In this document: positions 54,442 through 62,847 of the stretch, piece by piece
Position numbering within the stretch: position 1 is the first letter of the stretch
Layout of the letters: every line of letters begins with the position of its first letter
From: Peptoniphilus_B koenoeneniae
GTDB taxonomy: Bacteria > Bacillota > Clostridia > Tissierellales > Peptoniphilaceae
NCBI RefSeq assembly: GCF_030812875.1
Contig: NZ_JAUSTN010000002.1
Coordinates: 124,001-188,000, forward strand
Length of the DNA: 64,000 nt
Reading direction: 5' to 3'
The notes under the pieces: generated by a model
The model's input: the letters and a program-made list of their open reading frames with translations, nothing else
The model's database searches: none
What the model was told of the DNA's origin: nothing
Translations under genes and position numbers: made by a program

Positions 54442-56270
54442 TATTTCCTCCAGTGCCTGTATAAATTTTCTGCTGATTTTCTGTCCATTGCCTCTACTTG
54501 TAAAAGTTCTTCAAGACTTGCCGCTTTTATTTTATCAATTGATTTAAATTTTTTCATCAATTCTTTTTTTCTTTTTGGTCCTATTCCTTTTATTCCGTCA
54601 AGTTCCGATTTAAACATATCTTTACTTCTAAGACTTCTGTGATAATTTATGGCAAATCTGTGGGCTTCTTCCTGAATTTTATAGGCTAACTTATAAATTC
54701 TCGAATCCAGTTCCACATTATATTCCCTATTTTCATAAATTATTCCCCTTGTTGTGTGAAAATCATCTTTTACAAGACCTGCAACAGGAATCTCAACTCC
54801 CAGGTCTTGTAAAACTCCCAAGGCTATGTTTACCTGACCCTTGCCTCCGTCCATAAGTATAAGGTCTGGTAAAATTGTAAAGGAATCTTTTTTATTTTCC
54901 TTTGCCCTTTTAAATCTTCTTGTTAAAACTTCTTTTAAAGATCCGTAGTCATTTATTCCTTCCACATCTCTTATTCTAAATTTTCTGTAGTCGCTTTTTT
55001 TCTTTTCTCCATCTTCAAAAACCACCATAGACCCTACTGATTCAGCTCCACTTATGTTGGAAATATCATAGGCTTCTATTCTTCTTGGATTTTCTCTTAG
55101 ACCCAGCAAATCTCTTAATTCTTCAAGGGCTATTAAATTTACGTTCATTTTATTTTTATAACTTTCAGAATATTTGCTAAGCATATCCAATGCGTTTTTT
55201 TGAACCATTTGTAAAAGTTTAAGTTTTTCGCCCTTTTGAGGAACAAAAAGTTTCACCTTTCTTCCGATTTTATCTGAAAGAAATTTTTCAATAGTGGAAT
55301 CTTCATCAGTTTCAAAAGGCACAACTATTTCTGAGGGAATATAGGTTGCCCCTATATAAAACTGCTTTAAAAAAGTTGAAAGGATTTCATCGTCTGATGA
55401 AACATAATAATCACTCATTAAATAATGTTCTCTGCCTATTATTTTTCCCTTTCTTATAAAAAATATTTGAACTATAATTTGGTCTGTACCCCTGGCAAAA
55501 GCTATTACATCCCTATTTTCATCAATAGCTGCCCTATCTATAATTTGTTTTTCAAGAAGAGCTTGTAAATTATTAATTTGATCCCTATAAAGGGCCGCTT
55601 TTTCAAAATCCAAATTTTTTGAAGCCATGACCATTTTTTCTTCTATTTTTGCTAAGATATTTTTACTGTGCCCCTCTAAGAAGGCACTTATTTCATCAAT
55701 GGACTCTTTATATTGACCCTCATCTATATGACCCTTACAGGGGCCTTTACATTTGTCTATGAAGAAATTTAAACATGGTCTAAAGTTTAAAGGATCCTTA
55801 TTTAAATTTAAATTACAATCCCTTATTTTATAAAGGTCTTTAAAAATTTCTATAGCTTCATTGACTGCCATGGCATTGGGATAGGGTCCAAAATATTTTC
55901 CCCCGTCTTTTAAAACTTTTCTAACTTTTTCAACTTTAGGAAATCTATCGTAAACTCCGATTTTTATATATGGATATTGTTTGTCATCTCTAAGAAGAAT
56001 ATTATATTTGGGATTGTGAGCCTTTATAAGATTTGATTCTAAAATTAAAGACTCCACTTCATTTTCCACAATTATATATTCAAAATCTTTTATGTGACTT
56101 ACCATAGATTCTACTTTTCTTGTAGATTTTCCATAGGAGCCGAAATATTGGCGAACCCTTTTTTTTAAATTTTTCGCCTTGCCCACATATATTATATTGT
56201 CAAAAGAATCTTTCATAAGATAAACTCCCGGGTCATCCGGGAGCATCTTTAATTTTTCTTTTAAATCCAT
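54441..56270 (-). CDS. uvrC: UvrABC system protein C
   Basis: 609 aa from ATG 56270, two bases after the pepP stop; a GTG 12 bases upstream overlaps pepP. N-terminal GIY-YIG nuclease (DPGVYLMKDSFDNIIYVGKA), UVR motif (MVMASKNLDFEKAALYRDQI), C-terminal RNase H-like nuclease (YDISNISGAESVGSMVVF) and a terminal helix-hairpin-helix (IKGIGPKRKKELMKKF). It makes both incisions. It sits 2 kb from uvrBA, in an operon with pepP and hprK, without a visible LexA box of its own. Confidence 0.97.
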   Translation of the reverse strand: MDLKEKLKMLPDDPGVYLMKDSFDNIIYVGKAKNLKKRVRQYFGSYGKSTRKVESMVSHIKDFEYIIVENEVESLILESNLIKAHNPKYNILLRDDKQYPYIKIGVYDRFPKVEKVRKVLKDGGKYFGPYPNAMAVNEAIEIFKDLYKIRDCNLNLNKDPLNFRPCLNFFIDKCKGPCKGHIDEGQYKESIDEISAFLEGHSKNILAKIEEKMVMASKNLDFEKAALYRDQINNLQALLEKQIIDRAAIDENRDVIAFARGTDQIIVQIFFIRKGKIIGREHYLMSDYYVSSDDEILSTFLKQFYIGATYIPSEIVVPFETDEDSTIEKFLSDKIGRKVKLFVPQKGEKLKLLQMVQKNALDMLSKYSESYKNKMNVNLIALEELRDLLGLRENPRRIEAYDISNISGAESVGSMVVFEDGEKKKSDYRKFRIRDVEGINDYGSLKEVLTRRFKRAKENKKDSFTILPDLILMDGGKGQVNIALGVLQDLGVEIPVAGLVKDDFHTTRGIIYENREYNVELDSRIYKLAYKIQEEAHRFAINYHRSLRSKDMFKSELDGIKGIGPKRKKELMKKFKSIDKIKAASLEELLQVEAMDRKSAENLYRHWRK

Positions 56271-56271
56271 T

Positions 56272-58005
56272 TTAAATTTCACGAGTTGCTTTCTTTAAAA
56301 ATTCCAGTTCTTCTCCCTCTAAGTAAGGAGAAAGTTTTTCATAAGTTTTTTTATGATATTCATTAAGTTGATCTATTTCTTCTTCAGTTAAAAGATTTTT
56401 GTCAACTGCATCAAGTTCATAGGGTAAATAACAAAGACTTTCAAACTTTAAAAATTGACCGTCATCATATTTTCCATCATCCACTACAAGAAGAATGTTT
56501 TCAATTCTTATTCCATGCTTATTTTCTTTATAAATGCCGGGCTCGTCAGAAACATACATGCCTGCAACCATAGGCTCTGTTTTCCTTGATGGACTTATGC
56601 CATGGGGGCCTTCATGAACATTTAAAAAATATCCCACACCATGGCCTGTGCCGCACTTATAGTCCATATGGTGTTGCCAAATATTATATCTGGTTATGCC
56701 GTCTAAACTTACACCGTCAGTTCCCTTTAAGAAAATTGTTCTCTGAAGCATTAAATGAGCCTTTAAAACATAGGTATAATCTCTTATTTCTTCTTGACTT
56801 AAGGGTCCCATGGCAATAGTTCTTGTAGTATCTGTTGTGCCACCGTAATATTGCCCCCCTGAATCCACAAGGAAAAATCCTTTTTTCTCAAGTTTAGTAT
56901 TATTTTCTTTGCTGGCACTATAATGCATCATAGCTGCATTTTTACCATAGGCTCCTATAGTAGCAAAACTTGGATATAAAAATCCTTCTTGCTCCTGTCT
57001 AAATTTTAAAAGTTTTTCTCCTGCCTCATATTCATTTACTGGATTTTCTTTTATCCATTTTATAAATTTTGTAAGAGCCAGGCAGTCTTTTATATAAATT
57101 TCCTTTTCATTTTTAGTTTCAATTTCATTTTTTACTGCCTTTAACATTTCCGTAGGGTTGGCCTTGTTTATAATTTTATTTCCTTGTAAAGAATCATATA
57201 ATTTTTTATTTATGCTTTCCTTATTTAATAAAATATTTTTATCTTTTAAAGTCTTTGCATAATTAAAAACTTCTTCATAAGGATAAACTTGTGAAAACTT
57301 TTGTGTATAATCAAGGACATTTTTTATTTTTTCCCTATCTACAAAAAGTTTTGCCCCTTCTAAATCAACAATGGCATAGGACATAAAAACCGGATTTGCC
57401 TCAATATCCTTGCCCCTTAAATTATAAAGCCAAGCAATATCATCAAGTTTAGCAAGAACAAAGGTGTCTGCCCCTTCTTTTTTCATGGCAGATCTAACTT
57501 CTTTAAGTTTTTCCTCTGCAGTTTTTCCCGTATATTTAAGTTCATGAATGAAAATTTTATCTTGAGGAAGACTTGGACGATCTTTCCAAAGGGGACCAAT
57601 TAAATCTGCATCTTTAAATTTTATTTCTCCACTTAAATTTTCCTTTAAATTTTCAAAAAGAGCTTCTGTATAATATAAATAATTAAAACCTATAGTTCCA
57701 TTTTTTATATTTTGAGATAGCCATTCACTTAAAGTCGGATAATCAGGATGACCCATCTTCATTAATTTAAAGCCAGGATAAAGTTGATTTTCTGCTTGTA
57801 TAAAATATCTTCCATCAGTCCACAAAAGAGCATTGTCTTTTGTAATTAAAACAGTTCCCGCACTTCCTGTAAAACCTGAAATAAATTTTCTTTCAGCATA
57901 ATGATCAGGCAAATATTCTGATGCATGAGGATCTAAAGTAGGAATAAGATAAACATCAACATTTTCTTCTTCCATTAATTTTCTGATTTTATCTAAATTA
58001 CTCAT
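56272..58005 (-). CDS. pepP: Xaa-Pro aminopeptidase (M24B)
   Basis: 577 aa, the long M24B form with two creatinase-like N-terminal domains (SNLDKIRKLMEEENVDVYLI, LLWTDGRYFIQAENQL) and the C-terminal pita-bread catalytic domain. Metal ligands lie in LVDSGGQYYGGTTDTTRT, GTGHGVGYFLNVHEGP, SDEPGIY and GIRIENILLV. It releases N-terminal residues before proline. First gene of pepP-uvrC-hprK. Confidence 0.95.
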   Translation of the reverse strand: MSNLDKIRKLMEEENVDVYLIPTLDPHASEYLPDHYAERKFISGFTGSAGTVLITKDNALLWTDGRYFIQAENQLYPGFKLMKMGHPDYPTLSEWLSQNIKNGTIGFNYLYYTEALFENLKENLSGEIKFKDADLIGPLWKDRPSLPQDKIFIHELKYTGKTAEEKLKEVRSAMKKEGADTFVLAKLDDIAWLYNLRGKDIEANPVFMSYAIVDLEGAKLFVDREKIKNVLDYTQKFSQVYPYEEVFNYAKTLKDKNILLNKESINKKLYDSLQGNKIINKANPTEMLKAVKNEIETKNEKEIYIKDCLALTKFIKWIKENPVNEYEAGEKLLKFRQEQEGFLYPSFATIGAYGKNAAMMHYSASKENNTKLEKKGFFLVDSGGQYYGGTTDTTRTIAMGPLSQEEIRDYTYVLKAHLMLQRTIFLKGTDGVSLDGITRYNIWQHHMDYKCGTGHGVGYFLNVHEGPHGISPSRKTEPMVAGMYVSDEPGIYKENKHGIRIENILLVVDDGKYDDGQFLKFESLCYLPYELDAVDKNLLTEEEIDQLNEYHKKTYEKLSPYLEGEELEFLKKATREI

Positions 58006-58106
58006 AAAAACTCCTTTACTTTTATAATTTTAACTTTTTAATTTTCAATAACATTTTACTACAAAAATATCAGATTTGTTATTTGGGAATTAAATGATAA
58101 TTTTTA

Positions 58107-58135
58107 TTGAAATATTTTTTTAAATCTTTTATAAT
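58107..58135 (+). promoter_or_regulatory. Promoter of the flavodoxin gene
   Basis: TTGAAA (58107-58112), 17-base spacer, TATAAT (58130-58135). Confidence 0.75.
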
Positions 58136-58155
58136 TTTTCTTGCAAGTAATAAAA

Positions 58156-58178
58156 TATATCAAATTGATTTTGATATA
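58156..58178. promoter_or_regulatory. 9-5-9 perfect inverted repeat in the flavodoxin leader
   Basis: TATATCAAA-TTGAT-TTTGATATA, perfect arms, beginning about 15 bases after the predicted transcription start and before the Shine-Dalgarno. Likely operator or leader stem. Confidence 0.6.
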
Positions 58179-58199
58179 CATAAATTTTTAGGAGGAAAA

Positions 58200-58625
58200 A
58201 TGAAAGTAAAAGTAATTTATTGGAGTGGAACAGGCCACACTGAAAAAATGGCTCAAAAAATCGCTGAAGGTGCAAAAGCAGAGGGTGCTGAAGTTGATTT
58301 ATTAAATGTTGCAAATGCCAGCATTGATGATGTAAAAGAAACTGATTATCTTGCTTTCGGCTGCCCGGCAATGGGTGCGGAAGAACTTGAAGAAGAAGAA
58401 ATGCGTCCCTTTATGGATGAAGCAAATCCTCTTTTAAGTGGAAAACACGTTGTTTTATTCGGTTCTTATGAATGGGCTGACGGCGAATGGATGAAAACTT
58501 GGCAAGAAGAAGTTGAAGGAACCGGTGCAAAATTAGTTGCCGATGGTTTTGCTGCATATGATGATCCAGATGAAGATGCCCTTGATGAATGTTTCCAACT
58601 TGGAAAAGAACTTGCAAGAGCTTAA
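58200..58625 (+). CDS. Flavodoxin
   Basis: 141 aa from ATG 58200 behind AGGAGG. FMN phosphate loop YWSGTGHTEKMA at residues 7-18, second loop GCPAMGAEELEE and third FGSYEWADGEWMKTW with the FMN-flanking aromatics. Short-chain clostridial type. It carries electrons in place of ferredoxin, usually under iron limitation. Monocistronic with its own promoter, inverted-repeat leader and terminator. Confidence 0.95.
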   Translation: MKVKVIYWSGTGHTEKMAQKIAEGAKAEGAEVDLLNVANASIDDVKETDYLAFGCPAMGAEELEEEEMRPFMDEANPLLSGKHVVLFGSYEWADGEWMKTWQEEVEGTGAKLVADGFAAYDDPDEDALDECFQLGKELARA

Positions 58626-58640
58626 TCAATAAATAAAAAG

Positions 58641-58675
58641 GCACATTGAAATAAATTCAATGTGTTTTTTTATTT
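58641..58675 (+). terminator. Terminator after flavodoxin
   Basis: CACATTGAA-ATAAA-TTCAATGTG (58642-58664) followed by TTTTTT. Confidence 0.92.
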
Positions 58676-58686
58676 TTTATTTTTTT

Positions 58687-58972
58687 TACGCTTTACGTGA
58701 AGCATTTTTATTTTTTATTTTTTACGCTTTACGTGGAGCATTTTTATTTTTATATTTTTTTTAAATTTATTTAATTCGTCTTCGCCACCGGACCAATAAA
58801 TTGGTCCCTACATTCGATTGTGGAGGTTTTATTTTGTTAATCCTTTTCTCATAAATAAACCCCACATTCATGCGTGGATTTAAAATTATAATAAATTTAT
58901 GCGTGGGATTTTGTGGGCTGTAGGGACCGGTTTACCGGTCCGCGTGTATGGTGTGGGAGAACAAAATAAATA
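58687..58972. repeat. Palindromic intergenic repeat, copy B (full, with a doubled palindrome)
   Basis: Two GCTTTACGTGRAGC elements (58690-58703, 58726-58739), a T-rich spacer, TCGTCTTCGCCACC then GGACCAATAAATTGGTCC (58790-58807), an inner part with two ATGCGTGG elements, and the right end GGACCGGTTTACCGGTCC (58924-58941) followed by GCGTGTATGGTGTGGGAGAA and an A-rich tail. Both GGACC blocks are palindromes by themselves and inverted copies of each other. Confidence 0.85.
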
Positions 58973-59004
58973 TTTGAATTAAAATTTTTTATAAATTATT
59001 TTTT

Positions 59005-59095
59005 TACGCTCTACGTGAAGCATTTTTATTTTTATATTTTTTTTAAATTTATTTAATTCGTCTTCGCCGCCGGACCAATAAATTGGTCCCTACAT
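59005..59095. repeat. Palindromic intergenic repeat, copy C (left half only)
   Basis: Repeats 58726-58813 over 88 bases with three differences: GCTCTACGTGAAGC (59008-59021), the T-rich spacer, and GGACCAATAAATTGGTCC (59072-59089). The right half is missing; sequence becomes the ABC-gene 3' flank. Confidence 0.85.
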
Positions 59096-59123
59096 TTAAT
59101 ATCCGCTTTTTATTTTGTATTCT

Positions 59124-59897
59124 TTAACTTGCTATTTGTATGGGGCTTTCTATTTTTCTTGTATATATTTTTTGGAGTTCTTCTTCTGTAATTTTTTTTG
59201 CTTCTACGTCTAAGACTATTTGTCCCTTGTTAAGCATAATGATTCTGTCTGCATATTCTACTGCATGGCTTAAATTGTGGGTGATCATCATTGTTGTTAT
59301 ATGATCTTTTTTTATTAAGTCACGAGTTTTATCCATAATAAGCTTTGAAGTTTTCGGATCAAGAGCTGCTGTGTGTTCATCAAGAAGTAAAAGTTCCGGT
59401 TTTTTTATTGTCGCCATAAGTAGGGATAGGGATTGCCTTTGTCCTCCTGAAAGAAATTTAACTTCTGTTGTAAGTTTGTCTTCAAGACCCAATTTTAATT
59501 CTTTTAATTTTTCTTTTATTTTTTTTATGTTTTCTTTTTTTACAAGTTTTCTAAGGGAAAATTTTTCGCCTTTTTTTAAAGCTAAGGAAATATTTTCAAG
59601 AATGTTTAAGCTTGGTGCAACTCCCATGGATGGATCTTGATAAACTTTTCCTATGGATGCTGCTCTTTTTTCTTCTTTTTCTTTTGTGATGTCTTTTCCA
59701 TTTAAAAGAATCATACCACCATCACTTGCAAGGGATCCGCTTATTAAGTTTAAGAGGGTGCTTTTTCCGCAGCCATTTGGTCCTAAAATTGCAAGACATT
59801 TATTTTCTTCTATTGTTAAGTTAAAGCTTTCAAATATTATATTTTCTTCCGGCTGTCCTTCGTAAAAAACTTTTCTTAAATTTTTAATTTCAAGCAT
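59124..59897 (-). CDS. ABC importer ATP-binding protein (TrpXYZ-like system)
   Basis: 257 aa. Walker A GPNGCGKST, signature LSGGQRQSLSLL, Walker B LLLLDEHTAALDP (His in place of the usual Pro, as is common in this subfamily), switch MITHNLSHA. It powers the permease encoded upstream, overlapping it by 8 bases. Last gene of a T-box-controlled three-gene operon. Confidence 0.92.
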   Translation of the reverse strand: MLEIKNLRKVFYEGQPEENIIFESFNLTIEENKCLAILGPNGCGKSTLLNLISGSLASDGGMILLNGKDITKEKEEKRAASIGKVYQDPSMGVAPSLNILENISLALKKGEKFSLRKLVKKENIKKIKEKLKELKLGLEDKLTTEVKFLSGGQRQSLSLLMATIKKPELLLLDEHTAALDPKTSKLIMDKTRDLIKKDHITTMMITHNLSHAVEYADRIIMLNKGQIVLDVEAKKITEEELQKIYTRKIESPIQIAS

Positions 59898-60771
59898 TTT
59901 CCATCTCCTTATTTCTTTTTAAACCCTTTAAAAATTTTCCTCCTCTTGCGAGAGAATTGTTATAAATAATAAATACTATTACTATTATTGCTGTTATTCC
60001 TTTTAAATCTTGAGGATTTACTCCGTAATCAATGGCAAGTCCATAAATAATCCTATAAATAAGAGTTCCTATTATTGCTCTTGTGGTTCTCTTTAATTTG
60101 CCAGAGCTTTTCATTATTGTGTCTCCTATAATTATTGAAGCAAGTCCTTGAACTATCATGGTTTGTCCCATTGTTGAGTCTGCAAAACCTGCGTATTGTC
60201 CTTGTAGAGATCCTGCAAGACCTATTAATGCATTTGATAAAACAAGTCCTAACATTGTATATTTGTCTGGATTTTTTCCCAGGGCTTTTACAAGACTTTC
60301 ATTATCTCCTGTTACAAGTAAAAGATATCCTTTTTCAGTTTTTAAAAATAAGTCCAACAAAATTTTTGTAATAAGAACTATAGAAATCAAAATTACAATT
60401 TTAGGTACCGGTAAATCAAAGATACTTTTTTCTTTTAAAAGTGGAACGTTATTTGTGTTCATAATTCTAAGATTTACTGTTATTAGAATTGTCATTGTAA
60501 GAATACCTGCAAGGATTGCATCTACTTTTATTTTTTTATAAATTACATAGGTTAAAAATCCTGCAAGACCTCCTGCTAGGCTTGCGCTTATCATTCCAAC
60601 TATGGGATTTAGTCCTGATGTTAATATTTTTGCCAAGACAAAGGCTCCTAAGGGAAATGTTCCTTCAACTGAAAGGTCGGCTATGTCTAAAATTTTAAAG
60701 CTTATCATTATTCCCAAGGCAAGGATGGAAAATATTAAGCCTGATTCAATTGATTCTAAGAGTATATTCAT
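59890..60771 (-). CDS. ABC importer permease (TrpXYZ-like system)
   Basis: 293 aa, about eight helices of the BPD_transp_2/branched-chain type (ILDIADLSVEGTFPLGAFVLA, LIGLAGSLQGQYAGFADSTMG). It overlaps the binding-protein gene by one base. The protein type is that of the putative tryptophan/aromatic-amino-acid importers found behind T-boxes. Confidence 0.9.
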   Translation of the reverse strand: MNILLESIESGLIFSILALGIMISFKILDIADLSVEGTFPLGAFVLAKILTSGLNPIVGMISASLAGGLAGFLTYVIYKKIKVDAILAGILTMTILITVNLRIMNTNNVPLLKEKSIFDLPVPKIVILISIVLITKILLDLFLKTEKGYLLLVTGDNESLVKALGKNPDKYTMLGLVLSNALIGLAGSLQGQYAGFADSTMGQTMIVQGLASIIIGDTIMKSSGKLKRTTRAIIGTLIYRIIYGLAIDYGVNPQDLKGITAIIVIVFIIYNNSLARGGKFLKGLKRNKEMENA

Positions 60772-61754
60772 TATTCACCTACTGTAACTGCATTTTTTAA
60801 ATATTGGTTATTTAAATCTAAACCAAGTTTTTCTGCAGTTTTTTTATTGATTTTAATTTCATGATTTTTATAAGTTTCAACGGGAAGATTTTCAATTTTT
60901 TCTCCCTTTAAAACTTTTGCTGCCATGTGGCCTGCTTGTTTTCCTAAGTCTTCATAGACAACTCCATCTGAAATTAAAAGTCCTTTACTTACTTGTCCTT
61001 CTTCTGCACTTATGGATGGCAAGTTGTATTTTAATAAATTTTCAGAAACTATTGGAGCTGCATTTGCTACTAAGTTATCTGTAAGAGCGAAAAATGCGTC
61101 AATTTTTTTACTAAGAGATGCTATACTTTGTGGAATGTCGTTTATGCTTTGCACTCCCACGACTTCTAATGTAAGTCCCAATTCTTGACAAACTTTTTTA
61201 AGTTCTTCAACTTGTACCTGTGAATTTTGTTCTGCAATATTATAAATTGTTCCAATAGTTTTTACGTCCGGAAATATTTTTAAAAATGATTCCAATTGTT
61301 CTTTAGGTGAAATATAATCACTTACTCCACTTATATTTTTTTCCGGTGCCTTTTCATTTTCCACAAGTCCTGCTCCCTTTGGATCTGTTACTGCACAAAA
61401 TATTATGGGAAGATCTTCTGTGCTTGTTTGTGCTGCTTGAGCTGCTGGTGTTCCAATGGCATATATTAATTGTGCTCCGCTTTTTCTTAAACTTACTGCA
61501 GTTTGATTGGCAATGGATATATCTCCTTCTACATTTTTATAAATAAGTTCATAGTCTATGCCATCTTCTTTTAAGCCTTCTTCAAAGCCTTGTCTTGCTG
61601 CATCTAAGGAAACATGTTCCATAAATTGTAAAACTCCCACTTTTATTTTTTTATCTGAATTTTCTTCAGAAGCTTTTTCGGCCTTTTTTTCTGCACATCC
61701 ACTTAAAATAGAAAGCGCCAATAAACATACTAATAATTTTTTTAACTTTTTCAT
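60771..61754 (-). CDS. ABC importer substrate-binding lipoprotein (TrpX-like)
   Basis: 327 aa. Lipobox ILSGC; ABC_sub_bind family (VGVLQFMEHVSLDAARQGFEEGL, LIYAIGTPAAQAA, IIFCAVTDPKGAGLV, FALTDNLVANAAPIVSE). Members near T-boxes are predicted aromatic amino-acid or tryptophan binders. GGAGGG precedes the ATG. The leader is a T-box. Confidence 0.9.
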   Translation of the reverse strand: MKKLKKLLVCLLALSILSGCAEKKAEKASEENSDKKIKVGVLQFMEHVSLDAARQGFEEGLKEDGIDYELIYKNVEGDISIANQTAVSLRKSGAQLIYAIGTPAAQAAQTSTEDLPIIFCAVTDPKGAGLVENEKAPEKNISGVSDYISPKEQLESFLKIFPDVKTIGTIYNIAEQNSQVQVEELKKVCQELGLTLEVVGVQSINDIPQSIASLSKKIDAFFALTDNLVANAAPIVSENLLKYNLPSISAEEGQVSKGLLISDGVVYEDLGKQAGHMAAKVLKGEKIENLPVETYKNHEIKINKKTAEKLGLDLNNQYLKNAVTVGE

Positions 61755-61786
61755 TTTTTTCCCTCCAATAATTTAGAAAATATAAT

Positions 61787-62053
61787 AAAAAAAACCTTCA
61801 CCCACATAGGGCGAAGGTTCGCGGTACCACCTAATTAAATACTCATTGAAATCGTGTATTCAAATAATTTTAGAATCCATCAATTCCTATCTAAAGTTAA
61901 CGGTAGAATCCGTGGCAATCTACTTAAATTTGAACTGCCAAGCTTAGAAGTGAATATTACATACTTATTTTTGTGTCGGCTTTCACCTTTTCCGACTCTC
62001 TAAGACAAACTTAGGTATCTTTCTCTTCTGCACTGCTTTATATTTTTTAATTT
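61787..62053 (-). ncRNA. T-box leader of the ABC importer operon
   Basis: Starts after TTGACA-17-TAAACT (62060-62088). Contains a Stem I base helix (CC-U-AAGUUUG with UAAGCUUGG), a distal GUCGG/CCGAC hairpin with GGUGAAAG, the conserved AGGTGGTACCGCG (61820-61832) and the terminator AACCTTCGCCC/GGGTGAAGGTT with T run (61787-61819). The best specifier codon, UUC followed by A (61952-61954), reads phenylalanine; UGG is absent from that loop. Confidence 0.92.
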
Positions 62054-62059
62054 TATATC

Positions 62060-62088
62060 AGTTTAAAGCACTTTGGTTTTTTTGTCAA
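62060..62088 (-). promoter_or_regulatory. Promoter of the T-box/ABC operon
   Basis: Minus strand TTGACA (62083-62088), 17-base spacer, TAAACT (62060-62065), right after the nadE stop. Confidence 0.8.
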
Positions 62089-62106
62089 GTTAATTTAAAA
62101 ATATTT

Positions 62107-62832
62107 TTAAAAAATATCCAAATTTCTTTTGTGACTAGTATTTTTATGCATTCTGTCTATTTTTTCTTTTTTATTTTTATCTGCAATTTCTCCATTTAAA
62201 ATATAATTATCCAATTCTTCATAGGTAAATCCCATTTCATCTTCATCAGTCTGTCCCTTCCAAAGTCCTGCTGAAGGTTTTTTCTCAATAATTTCTTTAG
62301 GAAGATTTAAGTGTTTTGCTATTTCAAAAATATCTGTTTTTAAAATATCTATAATGGGAAAAATATCTGCCCCGCTATCCCCATGTTTTGTAAAATATCC
62401 CACATAATATTCGCTGGCATTGCTTGAACCGCAAACAAGATAATTTAAAGATTGAGCGTAATAATATAAGTTTGTCATCCTAAGCCTTGGCTTTATATTT
62501 GATTTTGCCATTTTATTTTCCGAATCAAAGCTTGCCTTTATAAGTTCATGGTATGTTTTTGAAAGATCCACATACTCAACTTTTATTCCTGTATTTTCTC
62601 CTACAAGTCTTGCATGAATTTCATCTTCTTTTATAGAATCAATGGGCATAATAATTCCCAGGCTGTCATCTTTAAAGGCTCTTTTTGCAAGTCCTGCTAT
62701 TACTGCACTGTCTATACCCCCTGAAAGTCCGAATACAAGTCCTTTTGCTCCTGCTTGTTTTACGGTATCTTTTAAACTTTCTACTATTTCTTCAATTTTT
62801 TTGTCATAATCAGTAATTTTTTTTACTTTCAT
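62107..62832 (-). CDS. nadE: NH3-dependent NAD synthetase
   Basis: 241 aa, the short form without a glutaminase domain. PP-loop LSGGIDSAVIAGLA, ATP/NaAD site RLRMTNLYYYAQ, GSSNASEYYVGYFTKHGDSGADI, and the C-terminal KPSAGLWKGQTDEDEMGF. It makes NAD from nicotinate adenine dinucleotide and ammonia. Follows the YigZ gene by 15 bases; no terminator is obvious before the next promoter. Confidence 0.96.
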   Translation of the reverse strand: MKVKKITDYDKKIEEIVESLKDTVKQAGAKGLVFGLSGGIDSAVIAGLAKRAFKDDSLGIIMPIDSIKEDEIHARLVGENTGIKVEYVDLSKTYHELIKASFDSENKMAKSNIKPRLRMTNLYYYAQSLNYLVCGSSNASEYYVGYFTKHGDSGADIFPIIDILKTDIFEIAKHLNLPKEIIEKKPSAGLWKGQTDEDEMGFTYEELDNYILNGEIADKNKKEKIDRMHKNTSHKRNLDIF

Positions 62833-62847
62833 GTTTTTCTCCCAATT

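Larger units (their letters stand above)
58626..59123. other. Gene-free interval holding repeats B and C
   Basis: 498 bases between the converging flavodoxin and ABC genes. Contains the flavodoxin terminator and repeats B and C. I see no credible gene; the short frames cross the palindromes and have no Shine-Dalgarno. Confidence 0.75.
61755..62106. other. Interval holding the T-box leader
   Basis: 352 bases between nadE and the ABC binding-protein gene, fully used by the T-box promoter and leader. Confidence 0.85.

Noticed and set aside
58687..59095. Repeat cluster as a CRISPR array or toxin-antitoxin locus
   Set aside because: Palindromic modules with unequal spacing, no regular repeat-spacer pattern, no cas or toxin-like gene nearby.
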